From assembly GCA_020744225.1 (NCBI GenBank), contig JAGMWG010000006.1, positions 1,302,001 to 1,366,000 on the forward strand: DNA of 64,000 bases. The letters are read 5' to 3'. Both the position numbers and the translations under genes were made by a program. The notes below the pieces were generated by a model. The model saw only the letters and a program-made list of their open reading frames with translations. It was not told the DNA's origin and made no database searches. The DNA is from Paraphoma chrysanthemicola (lineage: Eukaryota > Ascomycota > Dothideomycetes > Pleosporales > Phaeosphaeriaceae). Below are positions 11,501 through 23,129 of this stretch, in pieces. Position 1 is the stretch's first letter; every line of letters begins with the position of its first letter.

Positions 11501-14041
11501 GCTTCAGCGCAAGACGCACGCAATGCAGCGTAGGGCTGGATCTCTTTTCTGGGTTAGTCGGCGGATCATTCGAAGCATTGCGCCTTCTAGAAGACTACTA
11601 GACAGGGTATAGATCGCCGATCGTGAAAGCGACCTGCTGTTGGGTTCAGTCGTGTGCGCCAAAGGATTGTTGTGTCGTGGTGATGTCGTTGCTGAGCGTC
11701 ATTTGAGAGCAACGCGTAACGCTATGGCGCAGAGAAATTCCTAGCACTGGCGAAGGTTCCGGTCAAATGAGGCTTTGAAGGCTATGGGACTTTCGCACGT
11801 CTCGTACAGCATACGTGTAGTTGCAGTATGCCTTGTTGTTGATCCTGTAGGCGTGCGTACGGTATACGCTTTACGTGTTTGCTGGTGGGCGCAGTCATAG
11901 TGTGGCTTTTCTTTCCCCAACTTCGCACCATAACAGGGCTAGTGGCAGTTGGACTCATTCTTGGTCGACCGCGATGTGCAATTGCATCGTTGCATCGCAT
12001 TCGCTACACTACCGCACTGCGCATTTGAGCGGCTTGCACATGCTTCGGCGTTCGCGGCAGCAATATCAGCCTCGCGCGCCGCGACAAGGCAGCGGTGAAA
12101 GCACTCAACGGCTCACCGATGCAATGGGCACCCGTGGACGTGTCAGACGCTTGAACCGTATGCTGGCTGCGGTGCGACGCCTACGCGAAGCGATGGTAAC
12201 ATAGGCTGCGCAAATATCAGAAAATGCACCAAAATGTAAGCTTTGGGTATGCGAAGCGAGGAGCTGAGTCACTGACCTTACCATGTTCAGAATGTCCAGC
12301 CCTTGTGAACGCCCACGGCAGCGGAGTGGAGATTGGGTGGGGAATCACAGCGGGATTGGCGTTTGCAGAAAGTTCTTTGTTAGGGCGTGATATTTGCGGT
12401 TCTGGCGACCAGTCTTGCTTCCTGCTTCCTGAAGCGGTACACTCTTCCTCGTGGCTTCAAATGGCTTGGGTTTGTGATGGCGGGATGTGAACAACGTTAT
12501 GGTATGCGGCCGATTACGGATCAAAGTGCGCTCTATCGCAGATGATCTGCGGAGAGCATTTGAGAGGAGATGGTGAGCATGATCATGTCATCAGCATGTG
12601 CCATGGGCACGTATGATTGGATCGCGGATAAGGTTAGTGGCATTTGTCAAGCATGCTGAACAATCTGGTCTGACAAAGCCGCCGCAACCACCAATAACGG
12701 TCCCAGATTAAGCAGAACGCAGAGACAGTTTGTAATCTGGGAGTCACTACGAACAGAAAGTCGATGGCGCCCTTCTGTCGCAATGACATGGGCGGCATGG
12801 GGTATTATGTTTTTTGTGATCAGGCCGACTTGTGAGTCGTGACGTGGGTTTAACCAGACATTTCCGCTGGGCTAGAGCCCCCCCGCTTCGTCCGCCGGAG
12901 CGACCAGGAGCCCGAGAATGCCGCATCGTGAGATGAGCCAGGCAGCAAACTCAGGGTTCGTGCGGCTCGTCCGAACTGGCAATGCATTGATCAGTTATTC
13001 AAATCGCTCCGAGTGTGCAATTGAACTGCGAAAGCTGCGCGCTGGTTGGCCCGGCTGGCAATTGTGCTGTCGTGTGTCTGATGGAGATGTGGAAGCAACG
13101 TGAGACTCTCAGCTGGGTGTGCATGCCAGCCTCGCGGTTCATCTGAATGCGTACAGTGGATGCCGTCGCCATTTCTCGCCCGGAATGGGAGAATAAGCGA
13201 AGCGAAGAGCGAGACACCGACGGGGACACGTTGTGAAGCCACAGCTTGGAACTGACCGCTCTCTTAGTGGCTTGGGCCCGCTGGCTGAGCTTGACGCCTT
13301 ACGACAGCAACAGGCTCGCACACGCCGCGCACGCCCTTGCGTGCCAGCATGCGCTGTCACGAGCAATAGTACGGGCGAAAAGAAATCACAGTGCCAGGAG
13401 CGGTGCGCATAGTTGTGATGCAATCGAAAGTGATCGCAAATGAGTAAAAGCCGACAAAGCGCCATTATGCTGCAGGGCGCGATGGGTAATCGATAGCAGC
13501 AGGCTTGCACCATATGTCCGTCTTTCCGTCCGCTCTCGTAAAGCCGCTCGCACTCGTACCAGACAAAACAGCCCCGGCCGAGCGTGGGCGGCATGGCTTG
13601 AGCTAGTGCCGCGGTGTCTCGTCAGCTAGCTCCGCCTGCATACCCCTGCCGGCTTTGTGAATCATCCTCAGACCCTGGTCACCGCTGCTCGGAGCTACGA
13701 CTTTGTTTCCCCCGTTCCTTGGCCGAGTGCCGTTATGCTTCGTGGTCATCCTCCGAGCGCCTTGGAACATAAGACAAGCGCCTGCCCGCTACTTGCAACA
13801 CCATCATCAACCAGCTCCACATCACACACTACAACAACAAGACAAACAACACTCTTGTCGACTTCCCCGGACCACTGCTTGACATATCCATTACCACGAC
13901 TACTTCCGGTAACATCCCAAGCTCGGATCACCTTCCACCCATTGGCCACTGCATTAAGGTTCGTGAAGCCTCGCTTTTCTTCCAGTCACCAACCAAACTG
14001 ACTCACAATTCCAGGCAAATATATTTCTGCCTACCGACAAC
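8595..14041. other. Gene-poor 5.4-kb region with AT-rich tract
   Basis: No ORF here has recognisable motifs or a convincing exon structure; those present are under 155 codons and overlap on both strands. About 9000-9450 is AT-rich and pyrimidine-rich with many CTTCT/TATTA tracts, a 9-base A run near 9194 and a 16-base palindrome at 9416-9431 (AGATCTAGCTAGATCT). This could be a decayed transposon, but I see no terminal repeats or transposase. 11288-11301 is a short GA run. About 13650-14041 is C/T/A-rich with CACA and CAAC tracts and looks like the promoter and leader of the next gene, perhaps with a leader intron ending near 14014. Confidence 0.5.
9029..9058. repeat. 15-base tandem duplication in pyrimidine-rich tract
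   Basis: Two adjacent copies of CTGCTCTTCTGACT followed by G or T (9029-9043 and 9044-9058) differ at one base. They sit at the start of the pyrimidine-rich tract and look like simple slippage rather than a mobile-element end. Confidence 0.7.
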
Positions 14042-14776
14042 ATGCCTTCCTCATCCCATCTCCGCATTCAAACCTCCTTTGAGCCCATCTCGGCTGAGAC
14101 TGCCCGCTCACACTTCGTCTCTTCACCACCACAGAAGAAGCAGAAGATGTCTCTCACTCAAACATACTACATCGCCGCCTCCGCCCGCTCCAAGCTGGGC
14201 AAGGAGGCCTGCCGCGCCGACCACGACCTCCGTCTTCTTGTCGGACACGCCAACCTCCTCGACAGCCTAATGATCGAACTCCAGGACGCTGAACGCCAGC
14301 AAGAGGCATGGTTCAACCAGACAATGGCCAAGGCCTCCAAGGCTGAGGAGCCCCGACACATCCAGTGGGCCGACAGCATCAGCGAGGAGGAGGAGGATGA
14401 CGACTCAGACTCCGAGTCTGAGTGCGAGGACGACTTCGACATGGTCCCATTGCCCCGCCGCATTGCTCAGGCACCAGTTCAGATCTCCACAATGGAGATT
14501 GACGAGGACGAGGAGGAGTTCTACGACGACATGGAGGATGACTCGGATCTTGCTCTCACTCGTGTCCCATCGCAATTACAATCACCACCCGAGCTCACCT
14601 ACGAAGAGGACTCCGATGACGAGTCGCCGCCTGCGTCACCGCCCAACTCGACCCTCGAATTCTCCGAGAAGGAGGCTCTGCTCACAACATCCTTCTACAA
14701 CGCAAAGTCACAAACACACGTCATGGAAGACCAGCCACTGTTTATGGATTCCGCTCCGCTCATCACAAGTTATTAG
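14042..14776 (+). CDS. Conserved acidic fungal protein of unknown function
   Basis: Single exon, 244 aa, with a good ATG behind a C/A-rich leader. The N-terminal half has an ordered, family-like segment, residues about 36-100 (SLTQTYYIAASARSKLGKEA, DHDLRLLVGHANLLDSLMIE, LQDAERQQEAWFNQ), that I remember as conserved in uncharacterised proteins of filamentous ascomycetes. The C-terminal half is strongly acidic and Ser-rich with several Asp/Glu runs (SEEEEDDDSDSESECEDD, EIDEDEEEFYDDMEDD), implying disorder and possibly binding to basic partners. No signal peptide, membrane segment or enzyme motif is visible. Codon use is strongly C-ending, suggesting good expression. The gene is well supported; no function is assigned. 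Confidence 0.82.
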   Translation: MPSSSHLRIQTSFEPISAETARSHFVSSPPQKKQKMSLTQTYYIAASARSKLGKEACRADHDLRLLVGHANLLDSLMIELQDAERQQEAWFNQTMAKASKAEEPRHIQWADSISEEEEDDDSDSESECEDDFDMVPLPRRIAQAPVQISTMEIDEDEEEFYDDMEDDSDLALTRVPSQLQSPPELTYEEDSDDESPPASPPNSTLEFSEKEALLTTSFYNAKSQTHVMEDQPLFMDSAPLITSY

Positions 14777-17700
14777 GCCAAACACCTTTCGACCTTATGA
14801 TTTTTGATACAGCATTTTAGCGAGCGAGTCCTTTTTCAGCGAGCATTATATCCGGCATTTCTTTGGTTCATGTACACCGCAGCGCGGTATGGAAGTTACG
14901 AAGAGCACTACGAGGCAACTCTACTCAGATCTATGGAGGGACATTGTACGCAGGGGAATATTTTTTGGAAATTGGTCGAACACGCGGTATGAGTTCTCCC
15001 GAATAGCAGGTTGAGACTCCCGCCCTAGCTAGGAAATCAAATATGATCATAACACCAAACATATTGTGCCATCTTCTCATGTGATGCTTGTTATCGACGC
15101 ACGCTGCATGCTAATCAACCAGCAGGTCATGAGCACCACCACGCTGCCAACGTCGGAACACACCGCATAGCTTGAGTGCTCCAATGCACCAACAAAATCT
15201 TCTGCTTGCACGCTCTAGTGCCTCAGAGCTTTTTTGGCGAGATTATGCGAGGTTCCCACTCAGTCACAAATGCATGGCCAATTTTCTGAAGTTGACCGAC
15301 TTTTGGCGGCCAGTGCGGCAGACCCTAGGCGGGTTACAGGCAATCCAGCGAGCCGGCCAGGCACGCAGCGCGGCTGCCTCACGCACCTTGCATGGCTGTG
15401 CCCATCCTCCTCGCATTTCAACCCGCAAAAGAATTGCACACCGGTCAAGTCTGCAATTTCGTCTAAAAGCCCTCTGGAGCCCGTTTCGTGTCCTCGCATA
15501 CTGACGAGGCATTGCGAAGCGGATTGCGTACACTAATCGCACTGCCCACCAGGCGCCAGGTGACCAAGAACGTCTGCCTTGGGAATTTGGCGTATGGCGT
15601 ATGCACAGCATGCCTATCTGCTGCCGCAGCGCGCCGGTCACCTCGGCGTCCTTGATTGTCGTTGCCCGAGAGCCCTGCCAAACCTTCCGCAGGGACTGGG
15701 ACTGGGACTAGGGCTGGGACTCGGGGTTTGGGTGTGTCCGATCGGAATTGGCAGGAGCGGGATGGATGATCTCTCCGCTCGGTCGAAACACGGCCTCAGT
15801 TGGACGGATGATCGCAAATTGATGATTCCGTGTCAGACGCTCCTCAAATGCAGTATCGTGACGGGCCATCAGGAGACCTGATACACCAGCTGATGAGATT
15901 CTGGACCATGAGGATGCTGTCGCACTCGCATCTGGCTCGAGCATGGACTCCCGCGCTCTTCTCTCGTCTCCACGCTGTCAGATATTGAGGATGGTAATCA
16001 CAATGCCGATCCTTGACTCTCCACGCTTTATTATCCCAGCGGTGCTGTGCGGCGTCGCGTGCTCGTCTCGAAACACGCGTATCGGCTCGCAATACCTGCA
16101 CTTGATTTGAAGTAGATCACACAATTCATATGCGAAGCGAGATCAAGGTACACACTGCCAACCCCGATGCACCAGCAAGGCGTAGTTGGATTGCTCGTTT
16201 CACGCTTCAGATAACACATTTCATGCGCGACTGTCGCGGCACAGCGTGGAGATGCTCCTTGGTGGACTGCGTTTCGCTCACCGACAACGCTGGTGAAACA
16301 ACACGTATCGTGCATATTTGTTTGTGACGCTTAGCCCGCGGCGCATTCAGAGTGAAGCGCGGACCTCGCCCTCCAATTGCATCTGATAGACGACTTTGTT
16401 TCGACAAGCAGTTGCACTGGTCTCTGATGCGCTGATCATGCCACTTCATCACAGCGTGTTGTTCTGGCCCATAACCTCCCCCAGCAACGCCTCATTGCTT
16501 GAGATATTACCCCAAAAGGAATATGGCCAGGCATCAGGCAGCCATATTACAGGTATGAGACCACCTAGGCGGTCGCTGCGCCAACAGCGCAATGTCGCTT
16601 GTGTTGAGCCCCTGGTGTCTCTCAACGTGGCTCAACATTGTCCCATAATTGCAGTTAAAGGGGCCAAGTGATAGATGGGTGATAAAATGGTTGCTGATGT
16701 TATACGCCCTCGCCTATATCTCACTCAGCACTGAATCTCCCCTTCTCAGTCGCTCGGTACGATGATTTGGCACGATAGTTGTCCTCTTTGGGAAAGCGAT
16801 GAGTAAGGAAGGCGTGCTTATGTGCTGTGTTTGTCAAAATGCGGGGTTATTCAACGGTGTTAAGCCTGCAAAGCCTCTTATCAGATGTCCATCAGCAGCC
16901 ACGTCTCATACGGATTAGGCTCTATTAATGACGATCTGACTACTCCGCCCTTCTCTCCACCTCGGCCAGTTGCGAGAACCGCTCGATTGAATTTCCGCAT
17001 TCGGCCATGCGATAAACGTTGGCTACTCCGAAAGGTTTGCATCGCGCGCTGAAGATCTCTCGCACCATCGCACCCCGCGGGGTGCGGTACTTCGACTCTT
17101 GACCATGAAAAACAAGCTTCAATGATGTAAACATATCCACCGGACTGCAACGAAATCCATGATGCTCGCCCTGGACCCAAGCTTCGATGATGCAAAGGTA
17201 CCCGTCGCCACGCGTGTCCGCAAACGTCATGACGCGATACATCCAACTTCACGATCAAAGGGTCCCAAGGTCGACCTGACAACCAAAGGGACCCCGGGAA
17301 CTTATCTTTCCACCCTGCCGGTCGCGAGTGCGAGAGTGATCTCACACAGGGTCCCCAAACGGAGTATTTTGCATGTCGATCATGTCTAGACACCGCCGTT
17401 GCGGGAGCCCGCGGGTATGGAGAACAGGCCAACCTGAGCTTTGGTCTCACGATGTGCCCAGGGCCAGCTTCACACCCGTTCGCAGGGTCTGGCGGGTCCA
17501 GTCGCCAGGTCGACGAGAAGACAGCCTCGTCGGACAAGATTTCGGACAAGGAAGGTCTGGTAAGCCGATGGTCGTAACGGCCGTATAGCGCTTCGAGATG
17601 TACGAAAAGTGATCACTGATCACGATGTTAATCCCGCGCCGCCCACGCGCCTAACATACCCGCGAACCCATCTCATCGCTATCGACTCATCGCATGGCTC

Positions 17701-18640
17701 GTAGTCCGATCGTCCGTCGGTTCAACGCTCCGTTCACATCATCCTCGCTCCGACCCGCACCGAGGTACATCTGCACTCATGCCAACGTGACCCTTCAAAC
17801 AATCTTTCCAAAGAAAACCCTTCGGAAGACTTTTCCTAGCGCGAACGGTTCTGCTTTTCTAGTTTCATCATCTGCCGACCAGCCTCACGTATCAGAAAAC
17901 CACTCGACCAAACGCCGGAAAAATTTCCGCCTAGTCTTGCCGCATACGACCAGCCTCGCTAAGTCACTGATAATTGCATAATTCCGATCACACCATTCTC
18001 CAGACCCTTTGTCCGAGCTCCGGCCATGCCGCGCGTTGCACATCGTGAAAAAATTGGGCGCTGGTGTTGAGGCGCACTTGGGTCGAGCGGATGGCTTGGC
18101 GTGCCGAAGCGTGTATGCAAGCAAATCTCCACAATGTGGACTACTGGGTGTGGCTGGATGTGGCTCTGCAGCTAAAAGGTAGGCAGGGGCAACACAAAGC
18201 TGAACAATATCCTTGACGCTTGTTGACCGCTAGATTTTTCTTTGCTTGTGGAGCTCGTATGCTCGGTGTAGAAATGCGCGGTGAGTGACTCTGCACTTAG
18301 ATCTAGGTAGGTTGAGCCCAACGCCTGATATTGAGGATGTACACTTGCATGTGATACCCTGACTGATGTTGTTGACTGCAAAAGTTGCAATGGAGTTGGA
18401 GGTTGCTGGTGGGATTTATGTGGCGCGCTGTGCGATTCGTTCGAAATGCAAAGTTCACCGTCACCGCTTGTCTAGTTGAACCTGTTGAGACGCATCGTTA
18501 TCTTTAGAACAAAGCCTTTGTGCGATCAATCTTATGGACTTGCACGATGGCGATAGATCATCCAACAAAAACCAAAGTGGAAAGCAGGATTCGCATAGAC
18601 CTCTCAACCCAAGATGGCTCATTGACAATAGTGAGTTACA
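14777..18640. other. Gene-poor stretch with weak ORFs
   Basis: No recognisable gene. It holds a G-rich tandem repeat at 15691-15726 (separate entry). On the minus strand, a 222-codon ORF at 16881-17549 and a 100-codon ORF at 16940-17242 overlap in different frames. The second reads fairly protein-like (MTFADTRGDGYLCIIEAW, FSARCKPFGVANVYRMAE) but lacks supported neighbouring exons; the first is rich in Arg, Ser, Cys and Trp, as noncoding frames often are. Neither is called as a gene. Confidence 0.45.
15691..15726 (+). repeat. GGGACT short tandem repeat, G-quadruplex-capable
   Basis: About five imperfect copies of GGGACT (GGGACTGGGACTGGGACTAG and onward) give six G-runs of three or four bases with loops of 2-4 bases on the plus strand. 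The run pattern meets the usual G-quadruplex rule. It lies in gene-poor DNA, so any role is unknown. Confidence 0.75.
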
Positions 18641-20666
18641 TTATCTCAACGACGACGTTCGTCTAGATACACTCGTATCGATGGTGAAGAATCTCATGGT
18701 CGTCGATTTGCCAAGCGCGTACTCTTCGTCCACAGCATACTCCCCGTCGCTACTGCTCGCATCCTCGCAGTCCATGGGCCAGTATCCGCACAATCCCGTT
18801 GATAGCCACAAAGACTGGACGCGATCGTCGAATATTGATGGAATCCAGAGGCAAGTGCTCATGGTGTTGAGTAGTTGCTCCATAGACATGGGTTGCTCAG
18901 GATGCTCGTGTGGCAGGATCGATTTGATGTGTTGCTCGAAGAATTTGAGCTGTGGCTCCGAATATGATCTTCTGGTGCGATCTCTGAGACTGCTAGCACC
19001 CAGTGCCCCCATGGTCAATACCCAGAGGTAAACATGTGGTGCATTCCTCCATGCGACCATTGGTGTTCGTTCAAGGGAATAGCGGAGCTTAGATACTGCT
19101 TTGGATAGACGGTGGCCGAAAGCGGCAGCATTTGGCTCGGTCGCATTGACAAGAAAAACCAGAGTCGCTAGGCAGATGCTCTGGTTGAGGTAATCCATCG
19201 GCGAAGCACCGGTCGTGCGCTCGTGGCTGTTGTGTTGGTACCAGGCGAGTAGTCGATACAGCAACAGGCTGGCATGCTTCTGCAGATCGAGAGCACCCAT
19301 GGTACCTGTGCTAGTTTCGTACCAACTTGCCAAATCTGCTGTGAATGCCGTCACCGCAAAGATGATTTTGACAAGCAATCTGTCGATAGCAAGCTCGCGA
19401 AAAGATTGCAGAATATTCGCAAACTCGCCGGGTGCACGATTGGTGAAAAAACAATAATCCTCAATGTGGCCGTTCGCATCGGCGAGGATAGCGTAAGGTT
19501 GTTTGAAAGTCGTGATGCTTTGCGCAATACTATGCCTGTAAACAATTATTAGTCGGGAAGGGAGGGAAGAGCATTGGGGCTTCGAGCAGTAAACTTACAT
19601 CAACAGACACACCTGGAGGCACTTGTTGCCGCCCAAGGCAGAAAGTCCTCCTCTTTGCTTGATCATCGTTTTCAACCCATTGTAATGCGCCTCATTTACC
19701 ATAACGCTGCACCTGCGGTCATATCCTGTCCGCTTTGGATTGGCAAGATCAGCTTCCTCTATGGCAAGCAATATGAGGACAGCCGCGATCGTCACATCAT
19801 TTGTGTTTGTCCGCGGATTTGAAAGTAGTCCGTTGACCTCTGACATGGCACGCCATTTGTAAGTGTCGGGATCCAGTTGTGCTCCTCGACAGGATGATGT
19901 GAGTGCAGCATATATGAAAGGCGAGCCTATGGGACTCTGCAAACATGCAGAAGCCCATGACAAGGCAGCCTTCTCGGACGACCTCCAAGTATCTAATGGA
20001 ATTAGACGAGTGGAGGCAGCTTCAATAACTGCGCAAACTGTGAGCATGTCGTTCTTCGCCAAACATTGTGAGCTTACATTGATGAAGTAATCTTTGTGCC
20101 CTAGTGTCCAAGGTCACCACCAAGCAGTCCAGAGGTCCCAGTCCCTTTAGGTTGAAAGTCTCGTGAAATGGGGACTGCACTTGCCATGGTTTGGACAAGT
20201 CGAACACGTTCTCTCCACCCTCATACTCCGCTGAGGGACTTGTGAAACTTGACAACGGGCTCTCGCATGTCCATATGCTACTTTTGCGTGAGGATATGCT
20301 TCCGCTCCGGCTGCTGTCTGGTGATGCCACGGATCGGCACTCCATTGGCACTGAAGTGGTTGTGTCACACTTGCGTTGTGAGGAGACCTCAGTGATGGAA
20401 CTCAGCTCGAAAACACTGTCCTTCCTCGAAGATATTCTACGTCGCTTGTCTTTATCGACGTGTGAATCAGTAGTCGGGCACTTTGGTCGAGTGCTCCAGG
20501 ACTTCTTGTTCCTGGCTGATTTCATCACAAACGACCGAACCACCTTGTCTGGTTTCGCATTGACTCCGCCATTGCTCGAATCGATGAACATGAACTGGGT
20601 GGGACGTTTGGAATGCGTGCCTGGAGTATTTTCGCTGCCCGCTTGAAGGTCGAGGCTATCTGACAT
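18641..20666 (-). CDS. Fungal transcription-factor-like protein without zinc cluster
   Basis: Exons 20666-20078, 20037-19599 and 19535-18641 give 640 aa. The N terminus has the segment QFMFIDSSNGGVNAKPDKV then VRSFVMKSARNKKSW, which typifies a large ascomycete family annotated as fungal-specific transcription factor-like and lacking a Cys6 zinc cluster. I see no Cys6 motif. A Ser-rich linker follows; from about residue 170 the helical regulatory-type domain begins (PFHETFNLKGLGPLDCLVV), running through LIPLDTWRSSEKAALSWASA and DVTIAAVLILLAIEE to the long C-terminal exon. Intron 1 is only 40 bases (GTAAGC..CAG) but restores the frame and gives LLHQFCAVIEAASTRLIPLD, which suits the family. Intron 2 has a GACTAAT branch region and splits an ATG codon. 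Target genes are unknown. Confidence 0.82.
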
Positions 20667-21382
20667 CGTATGTCATTGACACCTTTCAAGTCGTGTCTCG
20701 TAGGATTTGTGGCCGTAAGCGTTCGGCTCCAAACGATAATGGCATGAGATAGATAATCGAACACCAGCGCTGCTTGAGCATGTTTTCATGATGCGGGTGT
20801 CCGAATTAGTAGTGGCGGGGAATGTTCTTTAACCCAAAGGGATGGACCTCGACCCTGGACGCTAGCCAAAACAAGACCGAGTGTCGGTGAGGACAAGGAA
20901 GTCGTGACCAAGCACCCAAACTTTGACTCGGTCCACGCGACGGGAAAGTCCATGTGCTCCGGCATGGTCTCTGGGAAACGGCCGGAAGCGTTCAAGTGTC
21001 ACCAATATAGCAACTAGTCGAAGACTCATTTGGTTGCCGTATTTGCAGGCGATCGATCGACAAGCCTTTGCAAAGGCCTTGCTTCAAGACGGTTCACAGC
21101 TGTCGTAATCAGCAGGTACGTTCATAGGCAGAGTATCATTCCTGGTCCAGCTTGCGCGTTCCCGGACCTGAAAGCCATATGTCGGTGGCGCCGAAACTGG
21201 TGTGCAGATCATGGAGCAGTCCAATGACAGATGGCGTACTGCAGCATGCTATCAGCCCTCCCTCGCGGTTGCAGGTGGCCTCAAATCGGGTCAACATTGT
21301 GTTACCATCATGTGTAGCAAGGGATGAGCGGAAAGTCAGCATGCCGATGGTGCTACCATGATGAGCCTCAATTCGTGAACTC

Positions 21383-21799
21383 TCAACTTAATCTTAATCT
21401 GATGTTGGTGGGTGCCAATGCCACGAGATTGAAAGTATCAAATACCGAGCCGTTGTAACATCCTACCAACCAAGCTGTCTGCGGACCAAGCTCGCTATTG
21501 GGGCGCGACAGCATCGTGGTAATTATTGACATTCTGCGGCACTTGAGAACACCACTGCGCAAGCGGAAAGACCGTATTCTATCGTAATAGCTTCTCGCCA
21601 AATACGACACTCCTCCAATAATAGACCATAACCGGTCCCTCTCGCCTATGTCGTGCACTCCGAAGCGTTCCCCGGGGGCTCCGTCAAACGGCCAGTTCCG
21701 CACGAAAGGGCACATTCCACGCGTGTTGATGTAATCTTTGGAGTAAACATTTCCCTTCAGAGACAAGTCGTCGTCCAGATGAGCGTAGACACTGCTCAT
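21383..21799 (-). CDS. Possible orphan ORF, 138 aa
   Basis: Uninterrupted ORF beginning MSSVYAHLDDDLSLKGNVYS, of fairly balanced composition with aromatic and charged residues (YINTRGMCPFVRNWPFDG, YLARSYYDRIRSFRLRS). No motif, signal peptide or family is recognised. It lies downstream of another weak minus-strand ORF; they could be exons of one gene, but I could not find a phase-consistent intron joining them. It may be chance. Confidence 0.25.
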   Translation of the reverse strand: MSSVYAHLDDDLSLKGNVYSKDYINTRGMCPFVRNWPFDGAPGERFGVHDIGERDRLWSIIGGVSYLARSYYDRIRSFRLRSGVLKCRRMSIITTMLSRPNSELGPQTAWLVGCYNGSVFDTFNLVALAPTNIRLRLS

Positions 21800-21954
21800 A
21801 CTTAAATTAGACCAAAGATATTCGGCCGTACACTCTGTTCAGGGGTGCCCCAAAGAGTCATTACATACTCTTCCTTCCACAGGTTGGATACATCTACTTA
21901 CTATCGAAGATTCATTTTTGTAATTACTTAGAGACATTTAATAACTTAGCAAAA

Positions 21955-22461
21955 TTATGCTACGCTCATAGAATGATGTGAAGGCCTCGGGGAACTGTCA
22001 GGTCTGAACAACTGGCCGAATAGTAAACGCACGCAACCGACTATATTTGGCCTTGAATCATAGCTTGATGGGAGAGCCGTTGAAGAGCCCCAGTTTCGAA
22101 TGCCCAAAGTTGGGTTTCCGTCGTTCCATGTTTGTCCATGTTTGAGAATATCAGGAGAAAGAACTTCCAATGCTTCTGGCGCTTCCCTCGAAATTCTCAG
22201 TGGCTTGATCAGTATAAGGCTTGGTTGTGCTGTATCCTTTTGACATCTCCAGACTGGTATAACGTTAGACTGAGTGAACGCCGCTTGAACAGATTTTGCA
22301 GCCTCTGAGAGGGTTCTTCCATCAGATACTGCCTCAGCCAAGTAGATTCCAGCCATGCAAGAGTCGGAGAAGCTGGTAGGTGCAAATGTACCACACATGT
22401 CGTAGCCATGAATGTGTTGCAACTTTCTTATTCGGGAGTTGATGCGCTGCGGTCCAGCCAT
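21955..22461 (-). CDS. Possible orphan ORF, 168 aa
   Basis: ORF beginning MAGPQRINSRIRKLQHIHGY, with a plausible central part (CMAGIYLAEAVSDGRTLSEA, AKSVQAAFTQSNVIPVWRC). No recognised family, signal peptide or membrane segment. The C terminus is Ser/Pro/Arg-rich, as in noncoding frames. It could be a lineage-specific gene or part of one; evidence is composition only. Confidence 0.3.
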   Translation of the reverse strand: MAGPQRINSRIRKLQHIHGYDMCGTFAPTSFSDSCMAGIYLAEAVSDGRTLSEAAKSVQAAFTQSNVIPVWRCQKDTAQPSLILIKPLRISREAPEALEVLSPDILKHGQTWNDGNPTLGIRNWGSSTALPSSYDSRPNIVGCVRLLFGQLFRPDSSPRPSHHSMSVA

Positions 22462-23129
22462 GTTGTGATGGAAAGCCGTTCACAAGTTTCGTGTGGCGCC
22501 CGCCGGGGCTGACTGACGATGTCAGTCTCGATCTATGACACGAAGGAAGCTACTCAAAAATGAACGTCGTAACTACAGACGTTCGTGTTGCCCACAGAAG
22601 TCGAGACTAGCACGCATGGAACTAAGTTAGAGAGACGCTCGAGAAGAACAAGATAGCTTAGGTTGAAACGAATGCGCTTGCAATTTTGGAGGCAACCGCG
22701 CTTGCACCATACGGCACTATGTTCATGGATCGCGAAGCGTACTTGTTGCCAGAAGCCAGGAAGGACGAAATGAGCGCCGCACGCTGCAACGCCAGTTATA
22801 CATTAGCCACCATACTTCTCTCTGCTCTGGCAATGCTGGTATGATCACATTTCAATCCGATCGTGCCAAGGTAATTCCCACCGTCTATAGTAGACCCACT
22901 ATCTCTCTTTATTCTAGAACAACCAAGCGGTAATTGTTCACACTCAGTTGTTGCACACCTCGCGCACAGCAAGTGGACTAATATATAGTGTCTGCTCGCA
23001 TGTGCATCGCAAGACGCGGCTGTGCTGACATGTCGATCATCGTGGCTCGTTTGTGCCCAAAGGTGCGGGTATTTCAAGTCGCGGTAAGCGAAAGATGGTG
23101 CATTATATAGTAAGAGGTATGACAGCGAT

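Larger units (their letters stand above)
20667..23129. other. Gene-poor stretch with two weak minus-strand ORFs
   Basis: No recognised gene. Two minus-strand ORFs (138 and 168 codons, separate entries) might be orphan genes. About 21860-21960 is AT-rich. No repeat ends or RNA genes were seen. Confidence 0.45.

Noticed and set aside
16881..17549. 222-codon minus-strand ORF
   Set aside because: High Arg, Ser, Cys and Trp, no motif, and it overlaps a second ORF that reads no worse. No exon structure or promoter context supports it.
20038..20077. Real frameshift in the transcription-factor-like gene
   Set aside because: A 40-base GTAAGC..CAG intron restores the frame and gives a family-like sequence, so a pseudogene is not needed to explain the frame change.
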